Positions 11,200-23,041 of a DNA stretch of 64,000 bases are shown in pieces (the stretch's first letter is position 1; every line of letters starts with the position of its first letter). The notes below the pieces were generated by a model. The model saw nothing but the letters and a program-made list of their open reading frames with translations, made no database searches and was not told where the DNA came from. Source of the DNA: Allolobophora icterica (lineage: Eukaryota > Annelida > Clitellata > Crassiclitellata > Lumbricidae); the NCBI GenBank assembly GCA_963556255.1, contig OY744605.1, positions 38,721,108 through 38,785,107 of the forward strand, given 5' to 3'. Made by a program: the position numbers and the translations under genes.

Positions 11200-12084
11200 G
11201 TGGCGCAGAATTGTAATCAGGATGGGATAGCTTTAAGAGTTCGGTTTTCAGTCGTGAGTGGAAAGCAACGGAGGAGAGTGCAAGCGGACTTAGCAGGGAC
11301 TTATATATATATACATATACATGTACGCGTATGTGTGTATGAGTATATATGTATATGTACATGTACATATGGATATGTATATGTGTATGTGTCCATGTGT
11401 AGACATGCCGGCCCATCCCTCCTCCCTCCCTTCCTAAAAAATTCACTGCTATATTTGAATCTAACCAATAATTGGAGACCAACCTATCTATACCAAAAAC
11501 TAAGCGACTTGATTGAGAGTAGGTTGTAAGTGAAAACAAAGACGGAGAACGACCGGCCCGGAGAACAAAGATAGACACCGTCGCACCAGAAACCACAAAG
11601 ACTTCCATCTCAAGATGCCAGAGAACCCCGAAAAAGAACCTTCAAGAAATAGAGACCTTTGACATAACAGAGGACGTGGAGAATGGATGGATTGAGTCAG
11701 TGCCTCAGCAAACTTTCTAACACTAGTTAAAATATTATTAGGACTATCAAATTCATGCAGCCTACATGCACCACGCAAGCTGATGAGTCTAAAGGTGGTT
11801 TACCATGCAGCGCGACTTAATGAGACAACTGCAGACTTAAATGATAAACTTATATCCCTAACGACTCGTCCCCTGTGGCGTGTTAGCTCCGCCCATGTCA
11901 TTAGCGCATCCCCATTGACGAGAGAATCGAGCTCAACTAGCGACCGTTTCCAGCTCAAGAAAGCCCCAATCCCTCTCGACGTGACGCGCTAAAGTAGCGC
12001 GAATCGAGCGGTAGCAAACCGCTACTGAAGCTAAAACCAATACTCTAGCGGCGGCGGTACTGTATGTTCACTGCCTCGCCACCG
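11200..12084. other. No gene recognised
   Basis: Contains a TATA/TGTA-rich low-complexity patch (11300-11400). No conserved protein was seen; 11780-12080 may be decayed repeat. Confidence 0.35.
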
Positions 12085-12975
12085 ACGCAGTGTCTTCTGC
12101 ATCGCTGATGTCCCATGCGATTGACTCTCTCTCATCATGGATGGCTTCAAATCGCTTGCTTTTGAATCAATCTAAGACCCAGTTTATCTGGATCGGTACC
12201 CGCAGGCAATTGGCGTCCATTGACCTGCGTCTATTAGCGGTGACTTTTCCTCATATCTCTTTCTCTCTCACAGTTCGAGACCTTGGAGTAATTTTGGACC
12301 AAGAGCTGAATTTCTCACAGCATATTAATTTGGTCACTCGTAGTTGTTACTATCAGTTACGCCAACTCCGAGTTGTCTCACGTTCTCTCTCTCACAATGC
12401 TACGGTGGCTCTTGTGCATGCCTTCGTCACCAGTAGACTTGATCACTGCAGTGCGGTACTTGTAGGCCTGCCTCTTAAGCTAATTGGGCGCCTTGATAGG
12501 GTTCTCCGCTCAGCGGCTCGCCTCATTGGTCACCTTCCTAAGCATGCTCCTGTCTCGGCCTTTATGAGCGATGTCCCTCACTGGCTCCCTGTTTCTCAGC
12601 GCATCTCCTATCGGGTTGCTGCACTTTTCTGGCGGTGCCTTCTAGGCTGTGCTCCATCCTACCTGTCTGATCTTTGTCGGCCTGTCTCTGATATTTCAGC
12701 TCATCGATCTCTCCGCTCTTCGGCAAGGGGGAGCTTTTAGTCCCCGTGCTCGCGCTGCTATTAGACAGTGTCGGGCCTTTTCGGTTGTAGGACCCTCCAT
12801 CTGAAATGGCCTACCTTTAAACCTGCGCCTGCTGCCACTGGTAAACTCACCTGCTTTTTGTAAGTCCCTCAAGTCTCATTTCTTTAGCTGTGGTTGAGCT
12901 GGGAGCGCCTCTGAGTAGGTACCAGGTATCTTGAAGAGGCGCTATATCAAATCCTATGAATGAATGAATGAATTG
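12085..12975 (+). mobile_element. L2/CR1-type LINE, 3' part with (TGAA)n tail
   Basis: A 5'-truncated copy holding the C-terminal reverse transcriptase region (NQSKTQFIWIG, VRDLGVILDQELNFSQHI, LVHAFVTSRLDHC, PHWLPVSQRISYR), with the main frame ending at 12740. A short 3' UTR (GGGAGCGCCTCTGAG) and GAATGAATGAATGAA tail follow, as expected for L2 3' ends. Closely related to the copies at 3.4-4.6 and 4.9-6.0 kb. Confidence 0.9.
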
Positions 12976-13653
12976 AATCCATTAAGGTGGGCAACATAGA
13001 AAGTAAGGATCCCCTTCTCATTGCTACTACTCTCAATAACTCCTTTTCTAACATTGCCCAGACTCTAGCTGACCAGATCCTGCATCCCAGACCTCCTTTT
13101 CCGACTACCTTGGCCCTCCCATGACATGCTCTTTCGGCCTAATTCCCACCTCTTCAGATAAACTTCTACCACCTAACCTGGGACCAGCACATCAAATGTA
13201 TCTCTACAAAAGTTGCGAAAAATATAGGTGTAATTAATCGTGCATCTAATAAACTCCCACCCCATGTACGTATTCAACTATATTACTCCCTAATCTACCC
13301 CTACTTGTCTTATTGCAGCATCGTATGGACATCTACTTACAACTCTAGACTCCAAAAATTGGTCATCTTACAGAAAAGACCAGTACGATTCATTGGCAGC
13401 TATCCCTGGGGCTCTCACACAGGACCCATCTTTTCCAGCTATAGGCTATTAAAAATTAAACAAATCACAAAACTACCAGATTGGTGTCTTCATGTACAAA
13501 TTTTCTCGGAACCTCCTACCCATTTAAGACCCTTTTTCGTATGGGCTCTGACATCCATTCCCACAACACTAGGAACTCAAGCAAGTATCGTACTTCTTAT
13601 GCTCACACCAATTCACGAAGATTCTCTGTTAATGTCTCTGGGCCACAGGTATG
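12976..13653 (+). mobile_element. Second LINE family, RT C-terminal part (left half, split by a hAT)
   Basis: From about 13170 the plus strand encodes WDQHIKCISTKVAKNIGVINR and IVWTSTYNSRLQKLVILQKR, typical of the region after the RT of Jockey/CR1-like LINEs and different from the L2 copies here. The frame is broken at CAGGTATG (13646-13653) by the hAT, and resumes at 16551. Confidence 0.75.
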
Positions 13654-13774
13654 CAGGCGCGTAACTAGCATTACGCAATTACTCAACTGCGTAAAGATTT
13701 TAACAGGTTTTTTAAAAATCGCATGCTTTAGCAAACGATAAATAAAGAGAAAAATGGAGACCAGCTCTTTTGCC

Positions 13775-13960
13775 AACAGTAGCAAAAGTGAGAAGTCCAA
13801 GAAGTTGTCACAGCTCGCTGGCCTTTGTATCCAACTTTGGTTGTTACAAATCACTTGTATCCCAACATTTACACAATATTAAAAATTCTCTTGACTGTGC
13901 CCGTTTCTACCGCGAGCGCTGAAGGATCATACAGCGTCTTAAGACATATATCTACGCACA
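13775..13960 (+). pseudogene. hAT transposase C-terminal remnant
   Basis: The plus strand reads LTVPVSTASAEGSYSVLRHI, which matches the hAT dimerisation signature of the ZMYM/KRBOX-like hAT branch (VPVSTASAERSFSALRRI-type). Only this last part of the transposase survives. Confidence 0.8.
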
Positions 13961-15155
13961 GCGGCGTAACTTTGGTCTAAAAAGAGGTGGTACTATAATT
14001 TCTTCTTCACTTTCGCTTTTCGCATGGAGGCCATTTTGGACATAATATTGTTACTCTGCCAGTTACTGATTATAAAACGCTGATGAGTGTACCTCCATAA
14101 CGGCAATTTTATCGTCGATAATGTCATCTACTCGTTTTTGTTTTTGAACAAATTTATCCATTTTCCATATTGGCAAAATCGGAACACGTGTACAAGTCAA
14201 AATCAACGACGTCTTAAAATATTATGTAACGGAGGGATATTTCTTTACCTAGCCGGCTCGGATTTGTTTAACCAAGGATAGGTTGTGAGGGAACTTAAGA
14301 GACAGGAGTCATCATATCAAGGCCGACAGTATGAGTGTGGGTCCATATATACAGATTTGTAACCGATGAAGGATATACAAGCTTGCGCTTTGACCTACAT
14401 CTCCAACTCCCGATACGACTAAGATCACAATCGTAAGGTGGAGAGTGAGGGTGATGACAGATATTTCCAAGAAGAGTGTAGCCGTGGCCCAAATCTGTGG
14501 CTGAAAGTCTGCCTGTCTGAATGCCTGTGACTTAGTTCGTCTGGCTCTCGGTTTACCTCTGTATTTTATTATAAGTACATTCGTACTTTTTGTTACATAC
14601 TCCTCACTCTGTCCACATACATGAGGAAGGCTCAATGATAAAATATATATTGATTGGCATTGTTAAAAAAGTGGGGCTACGGATCATGATCATAATCTCG
14701 AGATTTCTACAGCGCCCAAAACAGCGGAATCGCGGGAACCAGCTTATTCACAGGCCCAGTTCTCACAAATTACGCCTATGTCTACGCAGCACCATCGGAT
14801 CGGAGAGACTGTCATCGTTGGCACTGCTTAACATTTACCTCTGTCGAGACGTCAACGTTGATCTTTTGACGCTTCTGGTTATCGACACATTGTTCTGGTC
14901 TTTGACAATACAGAAACTATTCAGTTATAAATTAAGTTTTAATGTGAGGATGGACATACGCGTTTCTATGCGTTTTTAAGAAGTAGCAGATAGATATACA
15001 CTGTACAGTTAGTCTGTTAGTTTAAAATTAATTTTATTGCAACTGCAATTGTGTAACAGACTGACGGTGCATAGAAAACTGAAAATTGAAAACTACATTT
15101 GTAGGCCTACATTGTACAAAGGAAAAATTTCAATGCTTTAGTTTATTGCAGTTCT

Positions 15156-16278
15156 ATGGAGGAAGGGATAAAGGTAGGAGGAAGAAGGGTGAAGGCATTG
15201 AGATTTGCAGATGACCAGGCGATGCTGGTAACTAGCCAGAAGGGCTTACAAAGGATGATGGATCGTCTAAATACGGTATCGCTGGAATATGAAATGAAAA
15301 TAAACGAAGGGATAAAGGTAGGAGGAAGAAGGGTGAAGGCATTGAGATTTGCAGATGACCAGGCGATGCTGGCAACTAGCCAGAAGGGCTTACAAAGGAT
15401 GATGGATCGTCTAAATACGGTATCGCTGGAATATGAAATGAAAATAAACGAAGGGATAAAGGTAGGAGGAAGAAGGGTGAAGGCATTGAGATTTGCAGAT
15501 GACCAGGCGATGCTGGCAACTAGCCAGAAGGGCTTACAAAGGATGATGGATCGTCTAAATACGGTATCGCTGGTATATGAAATGAAAGTAAACGTAAAGA
15601 AGACAAAGGTAATGAAGATAAGCAAGAGAAGCGGTATAACACCACAAACAATAAAGATCACACTAAACGGAGAAGAAATAGAACAGGTGGAGAAGTTTTG
15701 CTATCTAGGAAGTGTGATCACAGACGATGCAAGATGCCACGAGGAAATAAAAAGAAGAATATCCATGGGAAAAGATGCATTTTACAAAAGAGGAGAGCTG
15801 ATGAGAGGAACCTTAAGCAAGAATCTAAAGAAGAGAATGGTGAAGACACTGGTGTGGAGTGTTGTGCTGTACGGCTCCGAGACATGGACAATGAGGAAGG
15901 ACGACATAAAAAGATTGGAGGCCTTCGAGATGTGGGTGTGGCGCAGAATGGAGAGAGTTAGCTGGATGGAACGGAGGACGAACGAGGAAATCCTGCAAAT
16001 GGTAGAAGAACAAAGATCACTCATAAGTACTATACGCGGACGACAAAGGAAATGGTTCGGGCACATCCTAAGGAGTGAGACACTGCTAAGAGACATCATG
16101 GAGGGAAGGATGGAGGGGAGAAAGACGCGAGGAAGACCGAGGGCAATGCTGTTAGACTGGATGATGACAAAAGAAGAAGGATACAGTGGACTGAAGAGAA
16201 GAGCACAAGACAGAGAACGATGGCGTCATTGGTCATACGAACCTGTCGGTGGGCAGAGAACATAAAGAAGAAGAAGAT
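15156..16278 (+). mobile_element. RTE-clade LINE, 5'-truncated, with tripled FADD box
   Basis: A single open frame (15156-16265, 369 codons) holds the catalytic FADDQAML box, then [31 protein letters not shown] and [11 protein letters not shown], the C-terminal pattern of RTE-type reverse transcriptases. The catalytic segment is tandemly triplicated. The element ends in a short TAAAGAAGAAGAAG tail, as RTE elements do. The fingers and early palm motifs are missing, so the product cannot be a working polymerase even though the frame is intact. Confidence 0.88.
15162..15593 (+). repeat. In-frame 144-bp triplication of the RT catalytic segment
   Basis: Three 144-bp (48-codon) units start at 15162, 15306 and 15450. 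They differ at only a handful of bases, for example GTAACT versus GCAACT, and keep the reading frame. Each contains one FADD catalytic motif. Confidence 0.97.
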
Positions 16279-16550
16279 GTTGGGTCTGTCTGTTTCTAGT
16301 CTACGTTGGTTGCTGGAACTTTGCAGCTGAGCCAATTTACAAAAACTAAATTACGAAATTATATAATTTGCCAAAGAAGTTATGTAAAAGTTATTACTTT
16401 TAACCAAAAATATGGTCTCCAAAATGCACCATAACAAACCCTTAAATAAAAAATTTTCTTACCCTGGGAAGGGGCACAGCCCTCTCCCCAGACCCTTCCC
16501 CTCAATGTTGGAAACTGCGTAAATTTTAGGAAGCTCTGGTTACACCACTG

Positions 16551-17030
16551 CAGGTATGGAATGCTCTCCCTCCCTCACTACAACAGACTGGGTCCCTCTC
16601 CGAGTTCAAAAGCTTGCTGCGCCAGTACCTTATAGACTATGACTTCACTACATGACTGTTAGCCACGCACCGGTTAACTACTAGTTAAGTGCCACTTAAT
16701 GTTCTTTATCTTATCACCCAGTATCATCTCAGTGAGCTGGGACTTTCTGTTCTCTTTTCCTTCTTTACCGCCTCTGGTTGTGGCGGTCCTTAGTTCAGTT
16801 ATCAAAGTTACACGCTCAGTATTATCAAACTTTATGTTACTTAGCCTTGCAAGTTCATTTCGCCGTTTTAATTATAGACGTAAGTAGGTGTCCCTACTAG
16901 CGGGATTTTTTCCCGTCTGGGCCTACCTTTGTAGCCAACTTGTATTTCTTATTGGTTATTGTCTCATTGACGCATTGTTCATATTCTTGGTTCCAATAAA
17001 GGATTATGTTATATTATGTGTTATGTAGAA
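16551..17030 (+). mobile_element. Second LINE family, 3' end (right half)
   Basis: Continues the LINE interrupted at 13653: a WNALPPSLQQ-type C-terminal block typical of LINE ORF2 ends, a stop near 16655, then a 3' UTR with an AATAAA signal (near 16996) and a short AT-rich tail. The 16880-17020 part resembles 6885-7060. Confidence 0.75.
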
Positions 17031-17878
17031 CACGTAGGAGTCACTTGCTTCACGTATATATCTGGTTTTGAATTTTGATTACAACATAGATTTATCAGTT
17101 ATACGCAATTTCAATGATACCTTATACCTGTGAATTGTAATACCCCGGGGATGATTTTACACGATGGGGGATAGAAATGGTTTATCCCCCGGATACTCTA
17201 TGCCGGTATATTCCATCCAGGGGATAAATTTATTCATCACCCGGATAGTTTTAGGACGGATATATTCTGTCACGCGACACCGGCACAACGTAAGAAGAAA
17301 TACCAACATATCCACACAGCACTCTTCACCAAGGTCAGTGACCATGGGAATCGGGATCCCATGCAATACCTCAACAACATAGCATGTGTGCAAAATATAA
17401 ACGTTGTGCGAATTGCACTCTAGTCTATATTAATTAAATATATAAATTAAATTTTACTGCTTGGTCGCTTTGGTGAAGTTTTGTTTTTACAGTTCCAATT
17501 TTTTAAAACATTTCTGACTAATTAATTAGATAACTTATTTCAGTTTATACAACGTAGGCCTAATGACTTTTATGTTTGTTTAACGAGCAACTGTGCGAAA
17601 TATAAACGTTGTGTGGATAGCACTCTAGTCTGAAGACATGCTATCATTTCACTGTTTTGTTACCAAAGATTTTGGCTAAGCATGTTAAACAATATGACAA
17701 AAGAACTCCTGCTAAATATTGATCTGTCAAAGAATGACGTATTAAAGATATGTATTCATCGATATTCATCTTCGAACAATGACCCTCTCCCATATATTTG
17801 GAGCAGTCGGTCCTGCGCATCTAGGGAAGAATCATTCTCTGCTGGTACAAATCATCTGGGGAATTTACGAATTGGGTC
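17031..17878. other. No gene recognised
   Basis: A ~41-bp sequence containing AAATATAAACGTTGTG and CACTCTAGTCT appears twice (17387-17427 and 17590-17630). Nothing coding was identified; the expected next exons of ACOT copy 1 were not found here. Confidence 0.4.
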
Positions 17879-18105
17879 ATCTTGTCTAGGGACATTTTGT
17901 CCGGGGACATTTTGTCCGGGGACATTTTTTGCGGAGACATTTTGTCCAGAGACATTTTGTCCGGGGACATTTTGTCCGAGGACATTTTGTCCGGGGACAT
18001 TTTGTCTGGGGACATTTTGTCCAGGGACATTTTGTCCAGGGACATTTTGTCCGGGACATTTTGTCCGGGACATTTTATCCGGGGACATTTTGTCCGGCCA
18101 CGGTT
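17879..18105. repeat. 15-bp minisatellite, inverted copy (unit GGGGACATTTTGTCC)
   Basis: About 15 units of the complement of the 2745-2935 array, with the same order of variant units. The paralogous place in ACOT copy 2 (about 52860) has the flank GTTTTACCCCATACAGGTTTG but no array, so the array was inserted after the duplication or lost from copy 2. Confidence 0.95.
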
Positions 18106-18523
18106 TTACCCCATACAGGTTTGAGTGCGGGTTTCTCACAGAATATAGTAAACGAAAACAACGATGATAACGCCGGTAAAGAAAATAAATAAGGAAATTG
18201 GAGAAGAAAAGCGAAAATTTTGCAAGAATACGCGTGATAAAACACCAAACTTGTATGCCAGGTAGGAAAACACAAGAAAATGGCAGAAAATTCAAATTAG
18301 GTCTAATAGAGAATGTTCTCAAGAAATTATTATTGTTATACAAATGTTGGTTTAGGTCCTCCAAAGTATGGACAATTAACAAGTTTGTCAACTTTTTCAC
18401 AATGCATTATGTGGAAACTGTAAAATGTATCCTATTTTCTTGACTCCTGAACCCGCCAATGTCACGAATATTCGGGGTCCTAAATTCCACTAATAGAAAT
18501 GGTCTTATGAAGACGTTACTCAC
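18106..18523 (-). other. Intron following exon 5 of ACOT copy 1 (conserved with copy 2)
   Basis: Non-coding. 18110-18520 aligns with 52865-53300 in ACOT copy 2, direct evidence that the duplication included introns. Confidence 0.75.
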
Positions 18524-18609
18524 TTAAGCACAAACTGTGGTTCTCCTTTGTAGTGGTGAATTCCGGTATTATGAATAGCTGGACCGTTAATGCTCACAAC
18601 AGCTTTCAC
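18524..18609 (-). CDS. ACOT/BAAT-family thioesterase copy 1, exon 5
   Basis: 86 bp between a CAG acceptor (18611-18610) and a consensus GTGAGT donor (18523). It encodes VKAVVSINGPAIHNTGIHHY, matching the IKATVLING..RYKGE segment after the nucleophile elbow in acyl-CoA thioesterases. Phase 0 in and 2 out, the same as copy 2. This is the last exon of copy 1 that I can find; roughly 120 C-terminal residues with the catalytic Asp and His are not seen in the window. Confidence 0.85.
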
Positions 18610-19392
18610 CTGCACATAAGTAATTTTAAATGATCGATTCTCGATTTAAGACTGTGGTAACTTCTCTTTAATATTTCATAATTAAATTGATCAGAAGCAA
18701 ATAGGGGTAAATCTCATAGGGGTTCAGAAGCCAGTAGAAATAAAGGCTAATAAAACGTTGGCAACGAGCATAGGGCTAAATTTTCAGAAGAGCCTTATCA
18801 TTACAGAATAGGCGAGATCACTGTCATTTGTTAGTTGGGCACGGTAGCCTATAGTTTTTAGTTCATCTGGTCTATAACTTAATGGTTGCGTGTTCGAACC
18901 TGCTGAGAATGAACGGAAACCGTGTATTGATCCTGGCAAGAAGTTTGCTCGTACGTGGCTCTGTCACCAAGCAATGGAATTTCATACAAAGTAGGGACGT
19001 AAGCTGGGAATTAAACGGCAAGTCGTGTGATGCGCGGGCCATCTGTTCAGGGTCTTGGGATTAGTTCATTGCAGGTTCAAGGGCCGAAAATTGGGAAATG
19101 ACCGCATCTTTTGGGTACGATCTACTATTTAGCATTGCAGAATGTTAAATAGTGGGTCGTACCCAGTCTTAACAATAGAGAACTTACTGTTCTCCTATGT
19201 TAAGACTGGGAATCCATTTTGTAAATCAACTTCCATGCTATAAGAAGCGATAAAAAGTGAATGCATGCATGGTACGAACTAACGAAAGATAAACGATGTC
19301 GTGCATATGGGATAATTTAAACGACTGGACATAAATAGAATTTAATTAATTAACGTCTAGAAACTAAGACTTATAAATGCAAATTAGACGAC

Positions 19393-19506
19393 CTTTGGAC
19401 ATTTGGTAGCCATGTCTAATGCAAGAGCGCCTCCTTTTGACACACCAACAACACCAATGCCGTTCTTGAGCACTAATGGATGACGACAAAGCCATTCTGC
19501 AGCTTC
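19393..19506 (-). CDS. ACOT/BAAT-family thioesterase copy 1, exon 4 (nucleophile exon)
   Basis: 114 bp (38 codons, phase 0/0), acceptor CAG at 19508-19507 and a weak donor GTCGTC. It encodes EAAEWLCRHPLVLKNGIG and the elbow GVSKGG, fitting the GxSxG nucleophile motif. In ACOT enzymes this is Ser and in BAAT proper it is Cys, so Ser here favours thioesterase activity: hydrolysis of acyl-CoA to free acid and CoA. Copy 2 has GASKGG at the same place. Confidence 0.92.
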
Positions 19507-19829
19507 CTGTAAAAACATTTTAGCACTGTTCACACATCAATCAGCAGTCAAAGAAATTATGTTACTGGTAACCGTAATCACAAAGTTTTATTACTATTAT
19601 TATTATTAATATTCTTTCTTGAAAAACCAAAAGCGAACCGCAATTGGTGAACAAGTATACAAAAAAATATAAAACATAGAAGTAATAAGAAGATAATAAT
19701 ATTTGAAAAGGGAGTGTAAATTTTAAAAAATGAAATATTACTAATAATACTACATCAAAAGCATCATAATAATAGAGAAATTAAAAACTATAACTTTTAT
19801 CTAAAATGGCTAGCAGTTTTATTAATTAA

Positions 19830-20790
19830 ACAACATAAAAAAACATCTTAATAATAAAGCTTTTTCTAACCAGATTATCAGAATGGTGTAAAGTAAGATT
19901 ATGGACTCTGGGACGCAAAAAATATCCTGTTAATTTAAATTGAGGCAATAAACCATGAAGGACATGACCATTTAAGCTTCTTATGGCTAAGAAGAGACGG
20001 GTATCAGCTAGTTGGCAGAGTTGAGCATAGGAAGGGTTGTCGTCAGATAAGTAATGTCCTCTCGTTAGTCTTCTAATGATTGAGTAGTAAAATCGCACCA
20101 GGCAGGAGAAGCATAAAGTATTCTAGAGAGGACTGTTGCTCTAACCACATCAGAAAGGCAAGGTCCTTGTAGACCGTGAGCTACTAAGGTTCGAATAGCA
20201 TATATGGAGCGCCTGACTGCAAATTCGGTAAACATGATTTAAAATGTTTAAATTGTCAGATATAGTTACTCCTAAGATGGATAATTTAGAAACTCTAATG
20301 AGTCCATGGGTGGATAAAGGAGCGTTTGTATTAGTAAAATTTTCTCTGGGTCTGTGTAAAATCATTTCATACTTGTTATTATGATTTAATTTCAGATTAC
20401 AAGTTTTGGCCCAGGACTCAACCTGCTCTAATTCAGAGGAGATGGTTGAACTGTTTAAGAGGAAGGTATTAAGAGATAGCAATCATCAGCGTACTTAACA
20501 AGAATATTTTGAGGATGTACAGTTTATTGCTTGAAATGAAGACGATGAAATGTATAGGACCTGAACTAGAGCCTTGAACTATGGATTAAAGTAGATAATT
20601 CATCCTGGAATTTAGAACAATGTTGTCGGCCTTCTAAGAAATTAATTGACCAATTATAGACGTTTTCTGGAATTGGCAAACTGGTGAGATATTCTGCTAA
20701 GTGATTATGACTAATGGAATCAAATGCCTTGGAGAAATCTAAAGTGATCAAGTGATCCAGGCTGGAGTCTAGCATATGAGTGACATTAAG
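19830..20790 (-). mobile_element. Jockey/CR1-like LINE remnant in ACOT copy 1 intron 3
   Basis: On the minus strand, frames near 20775-20570 read LDFSKAFDSISHNHLAEYL (RT palm motif), 20480-20150 read WAKTCNLKLN and LGVTISDNLNILNHV, and 20098-19830 hold the C-terminal HNLTLHHSDNLVRKSF block. Order and motifs match the intact LINE at 24671-26593, so it is an older, broken relative. Part of the YADD region is missing. Confidence 0.8.
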
Positions 20791-20886
20791 GCAGCAGATG
20801 TGGAGCCAGTGGGACGAGATGCAAATTGATCAGAGAAAGGTTGATTTAGCTCTACTTCAAGTTAAACTTCTCTAAAAGCGATCTTA

Positions 20887-21840
20887 TAGGGCCAGTGCGT
20901 GCATCAACGTTCGTCCTATTACGAGAAACGTTCTACATGTACATATCTTTGTGTGAAGTTCATCTGGTACCACTCGGATCATCCATCAGTGTCGCAAGCA
21001 TTTGCTGTTCATCTGGCCCAGTCGATGGATTCAACAATGACCTCGCGATTCGACATCGATTCTGACATCAACGCTATTGACAGTCTTATTTTGCTCTGCG
21101 GTGATATGCATGGCCATGGGTAGGATGATGTCAATGAGGATCTGACCGAATATCTTGTCCTCCTATACAGTTTCATCATGCAGTGTGTCGATGTATCGAC
21201 GAGAAGGAAAACCTTCTTGACGTTCTAGCTTTTGATGATCGGACCGCTGGGTACGATTACCAGACGTAAAGTGTTAGGCGTGTACATTGTAGCATCAAGG
21301 CTGTTAGTAGATCTTGTTAGTTCAGTAAGTTGCTAGTTGATTCTGATCTTACAACTTACTTAACTGAACAAAGTCTACAGCCTTGAAGTTATAATATACA
21401 CGCCTAGCACTTTACGTCTGATAATCGTACAAAATGAAAGGCTTATGGATGCACTGGCCACGCGCGTTTCCGCGAACATTTCACCTGTCATAGAAGAGCT
21501 ATTCAGCAAATTCACGGAGGCTTCCTCTTGAAATTCGAGGAACTAGTGGAAAATATCGCAGAAATTCATTTCAACCCAATGCGAACTAAAAATAGCTGCT
21601 CTCGAGCTGGCGAATAAGAATTAGGGGCCTACAGCAGAGATTGAACGAAGTTGAAATTATCGCAAGCTCTCACAGCTTAATCTTTCATGGGATAATCGAG
21701 GCTCTGAACGAGCCCAACAGATCAGGTGAACTTGCATCTTCTCAGCCTAACAATCAATCTACGCTGCAGTCACAACGCTCATCAACTCAGTCGACTGTGC
21801 AACAGGTGATACATAGGCTAAAATTCTGTGCCGACTAGGC
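20887..21840 (+). mobile_element. LINE endonuclease-region remnant in intron 3 of ACOT copy 1
   Basis: The plus strand reads IDSLILLCGDMHGHG, the degraded GDxNxH motif of an APE-type LINE endonuclease, followed by the DEDLTEYL-like region. It aligns over about 400 bp with 58740-59140, which lies in intron 3 of ACOT copy 2. Frames are broken. An imperfect inverted repeat sits at its end (21264-21420). Confidence 0.65.
21264..21420. repeat. Imperfect inverted repeat (~157 bp)
   Basis: CAGACGTAAAGTG on the left and CACTTTACGTCTG on the right are the outer ends of ~50-60 bp arms that pair with scattered mismatches. The left arm resembles LINE sequence at 59137-59215, so the right arm is probably an inverted duplication of it. 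Confidence 0.75.
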
Positions 21841-22904
21841 CTGCTTCCACCTTAAAATCGTTTGACATTTCGGCCGCATTCAGAATTACAGGAAAGGGGA
21901 AGGTCAAATACCGGCCACTTGCCGTACTTTTCACTAACAAACGCATAATGAATATGCTCTATACCTCTAGAAAGTCTCTTCGCAAAACCGCAAGTCCCAC
22001 TGATGGGCACTAAACAATTTTTTTACAGTTAAACTTACACTATTTTTCAACTAAAATAAAATAGTTTAATTAAAGTTGGCAACTGAATTTAAAAAATGTT
22101 AACTAAACTAAAAAATATTTAGTTAAACTTTTACAAACATTTTTCCAACTTTTTATGACAAACATTTTCACAATAACAGAGGTTAAGTGAACTGTAATAA
22201 TGCACAGAGTCAATGACAATTTTACTTTCAAACTATGTAATGTGTACTATGTAATATCCTACTACAGTTCTACCAGTAATCAAGACGGTTGCTAATACAA
22301 ACGATGATGATTCAACGTGCAATGCAACGCAGTTCACTTGACTTGAGTAATAAAACTAGTCACTCATGACAATAATGATCAGCAACAGCAAGACCACTGT
22401 CAAATTTGTACCTGGATCGTAAGAAAAGACGGTGATCAAGTGTTTCGTCAGACCTTGATGTGGTTCAGAAAGTTGGTTGTAGACATAATATTTCCAAAGA
22501 TTCTTTTATTCACACAAAATGGACATTTTGCACTGAGGTTCTTACACTTGCTTTTGTCTACCTGGTGTCCGTGAGGTGATTCGGGAGGATGTGCGGCTGC
22601 TGAATATACTTAGCAATCTGGGAAGTCAAGAACATTTCATTAGTTGCAACACGTCTACAGTCATGACTATGGCTGGGGTCAGGTACCCATTACCAGGGTG
22701 TATGTATTGGGCAGACCCCTAGCTATAGTCCCGACTGCACGCTTCTCTTGACAGGCTGGAATTCTAAAACAGTTAAAATGACCTCAGGAGAACCTGGAGC
22801 CTAATTATATCTATAGCAAACCCGAATCAAGATGATTCATCAATCGAATCGTTAAACGTCAGTGGTAAAATATCGAAGATGCTGAAACCATTGCTAATAA
22901 ACTG
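21841..22904. other. Intron 3 of ACOT copy 1, unassigned part
   Basis: AT-rich non-coding sequence. No transposon ends or exons were recognised. Confidence 0.4.
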
Positions 22905-23005
22905 AACAATTATTGCAAGTATTACTCCGACACTCCTTTTCAACTGGCGTCTTTCCACAAACCCTCAAGACTGCAAAAGTTATACCAATCAACAAGAGAA
23001 AAGGT
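22905..23005 (+). mobile_element. LINE reverse transcriptase fragment beside ACOT exon 3
   Basis: The plus strand reads [20 protein letters not shown], the conserved first RT motif of non-LTR elements (GxxPxxxKxAxVIPI). It ends about 35 bp from the exon 3 splice donor (23041) and is antisense to the gene. Confidence 0.75.
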
Positions 23006-23041
23006 GAAATTATTAGCGGGAAAACGAACAGAATGCCATAC

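Larger units (their letters stand above)
13654..16550. mobile_element. hAT transposon (2.9 kb) inserted in a LINE, carrying an RTE LINE
   Basis: Ends CAGGCGCGTAAC and GTTACACCACTG are imperfect inverted repeats. Perfect 8-bp duplications CAGGTATG lie at 13646-13653 and 16551-16558, and joining the flanks restores the LINE reading. A transposase C-terminal remnant lies near the left end and most of the transposase is lost. An RTE LINE (15156-16278) inserted later. A second hAT-like end (CAGCGGCGTAAC, 13959) may mark another nested element whose partner end I could not find. Confidence 0.88.

Noticed and set aside
17157..17393. Minus-strand frame of 78 codons as a missing ACOT exon
   Set aside because: No similarity to the expected family segment and no exon-like splice sites in phase 2.
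18860..18900. B-box-like GTTCGAACC as a SINE or tRNA
   Set aside because: No A box at the right distance and no target duplication; too weak.
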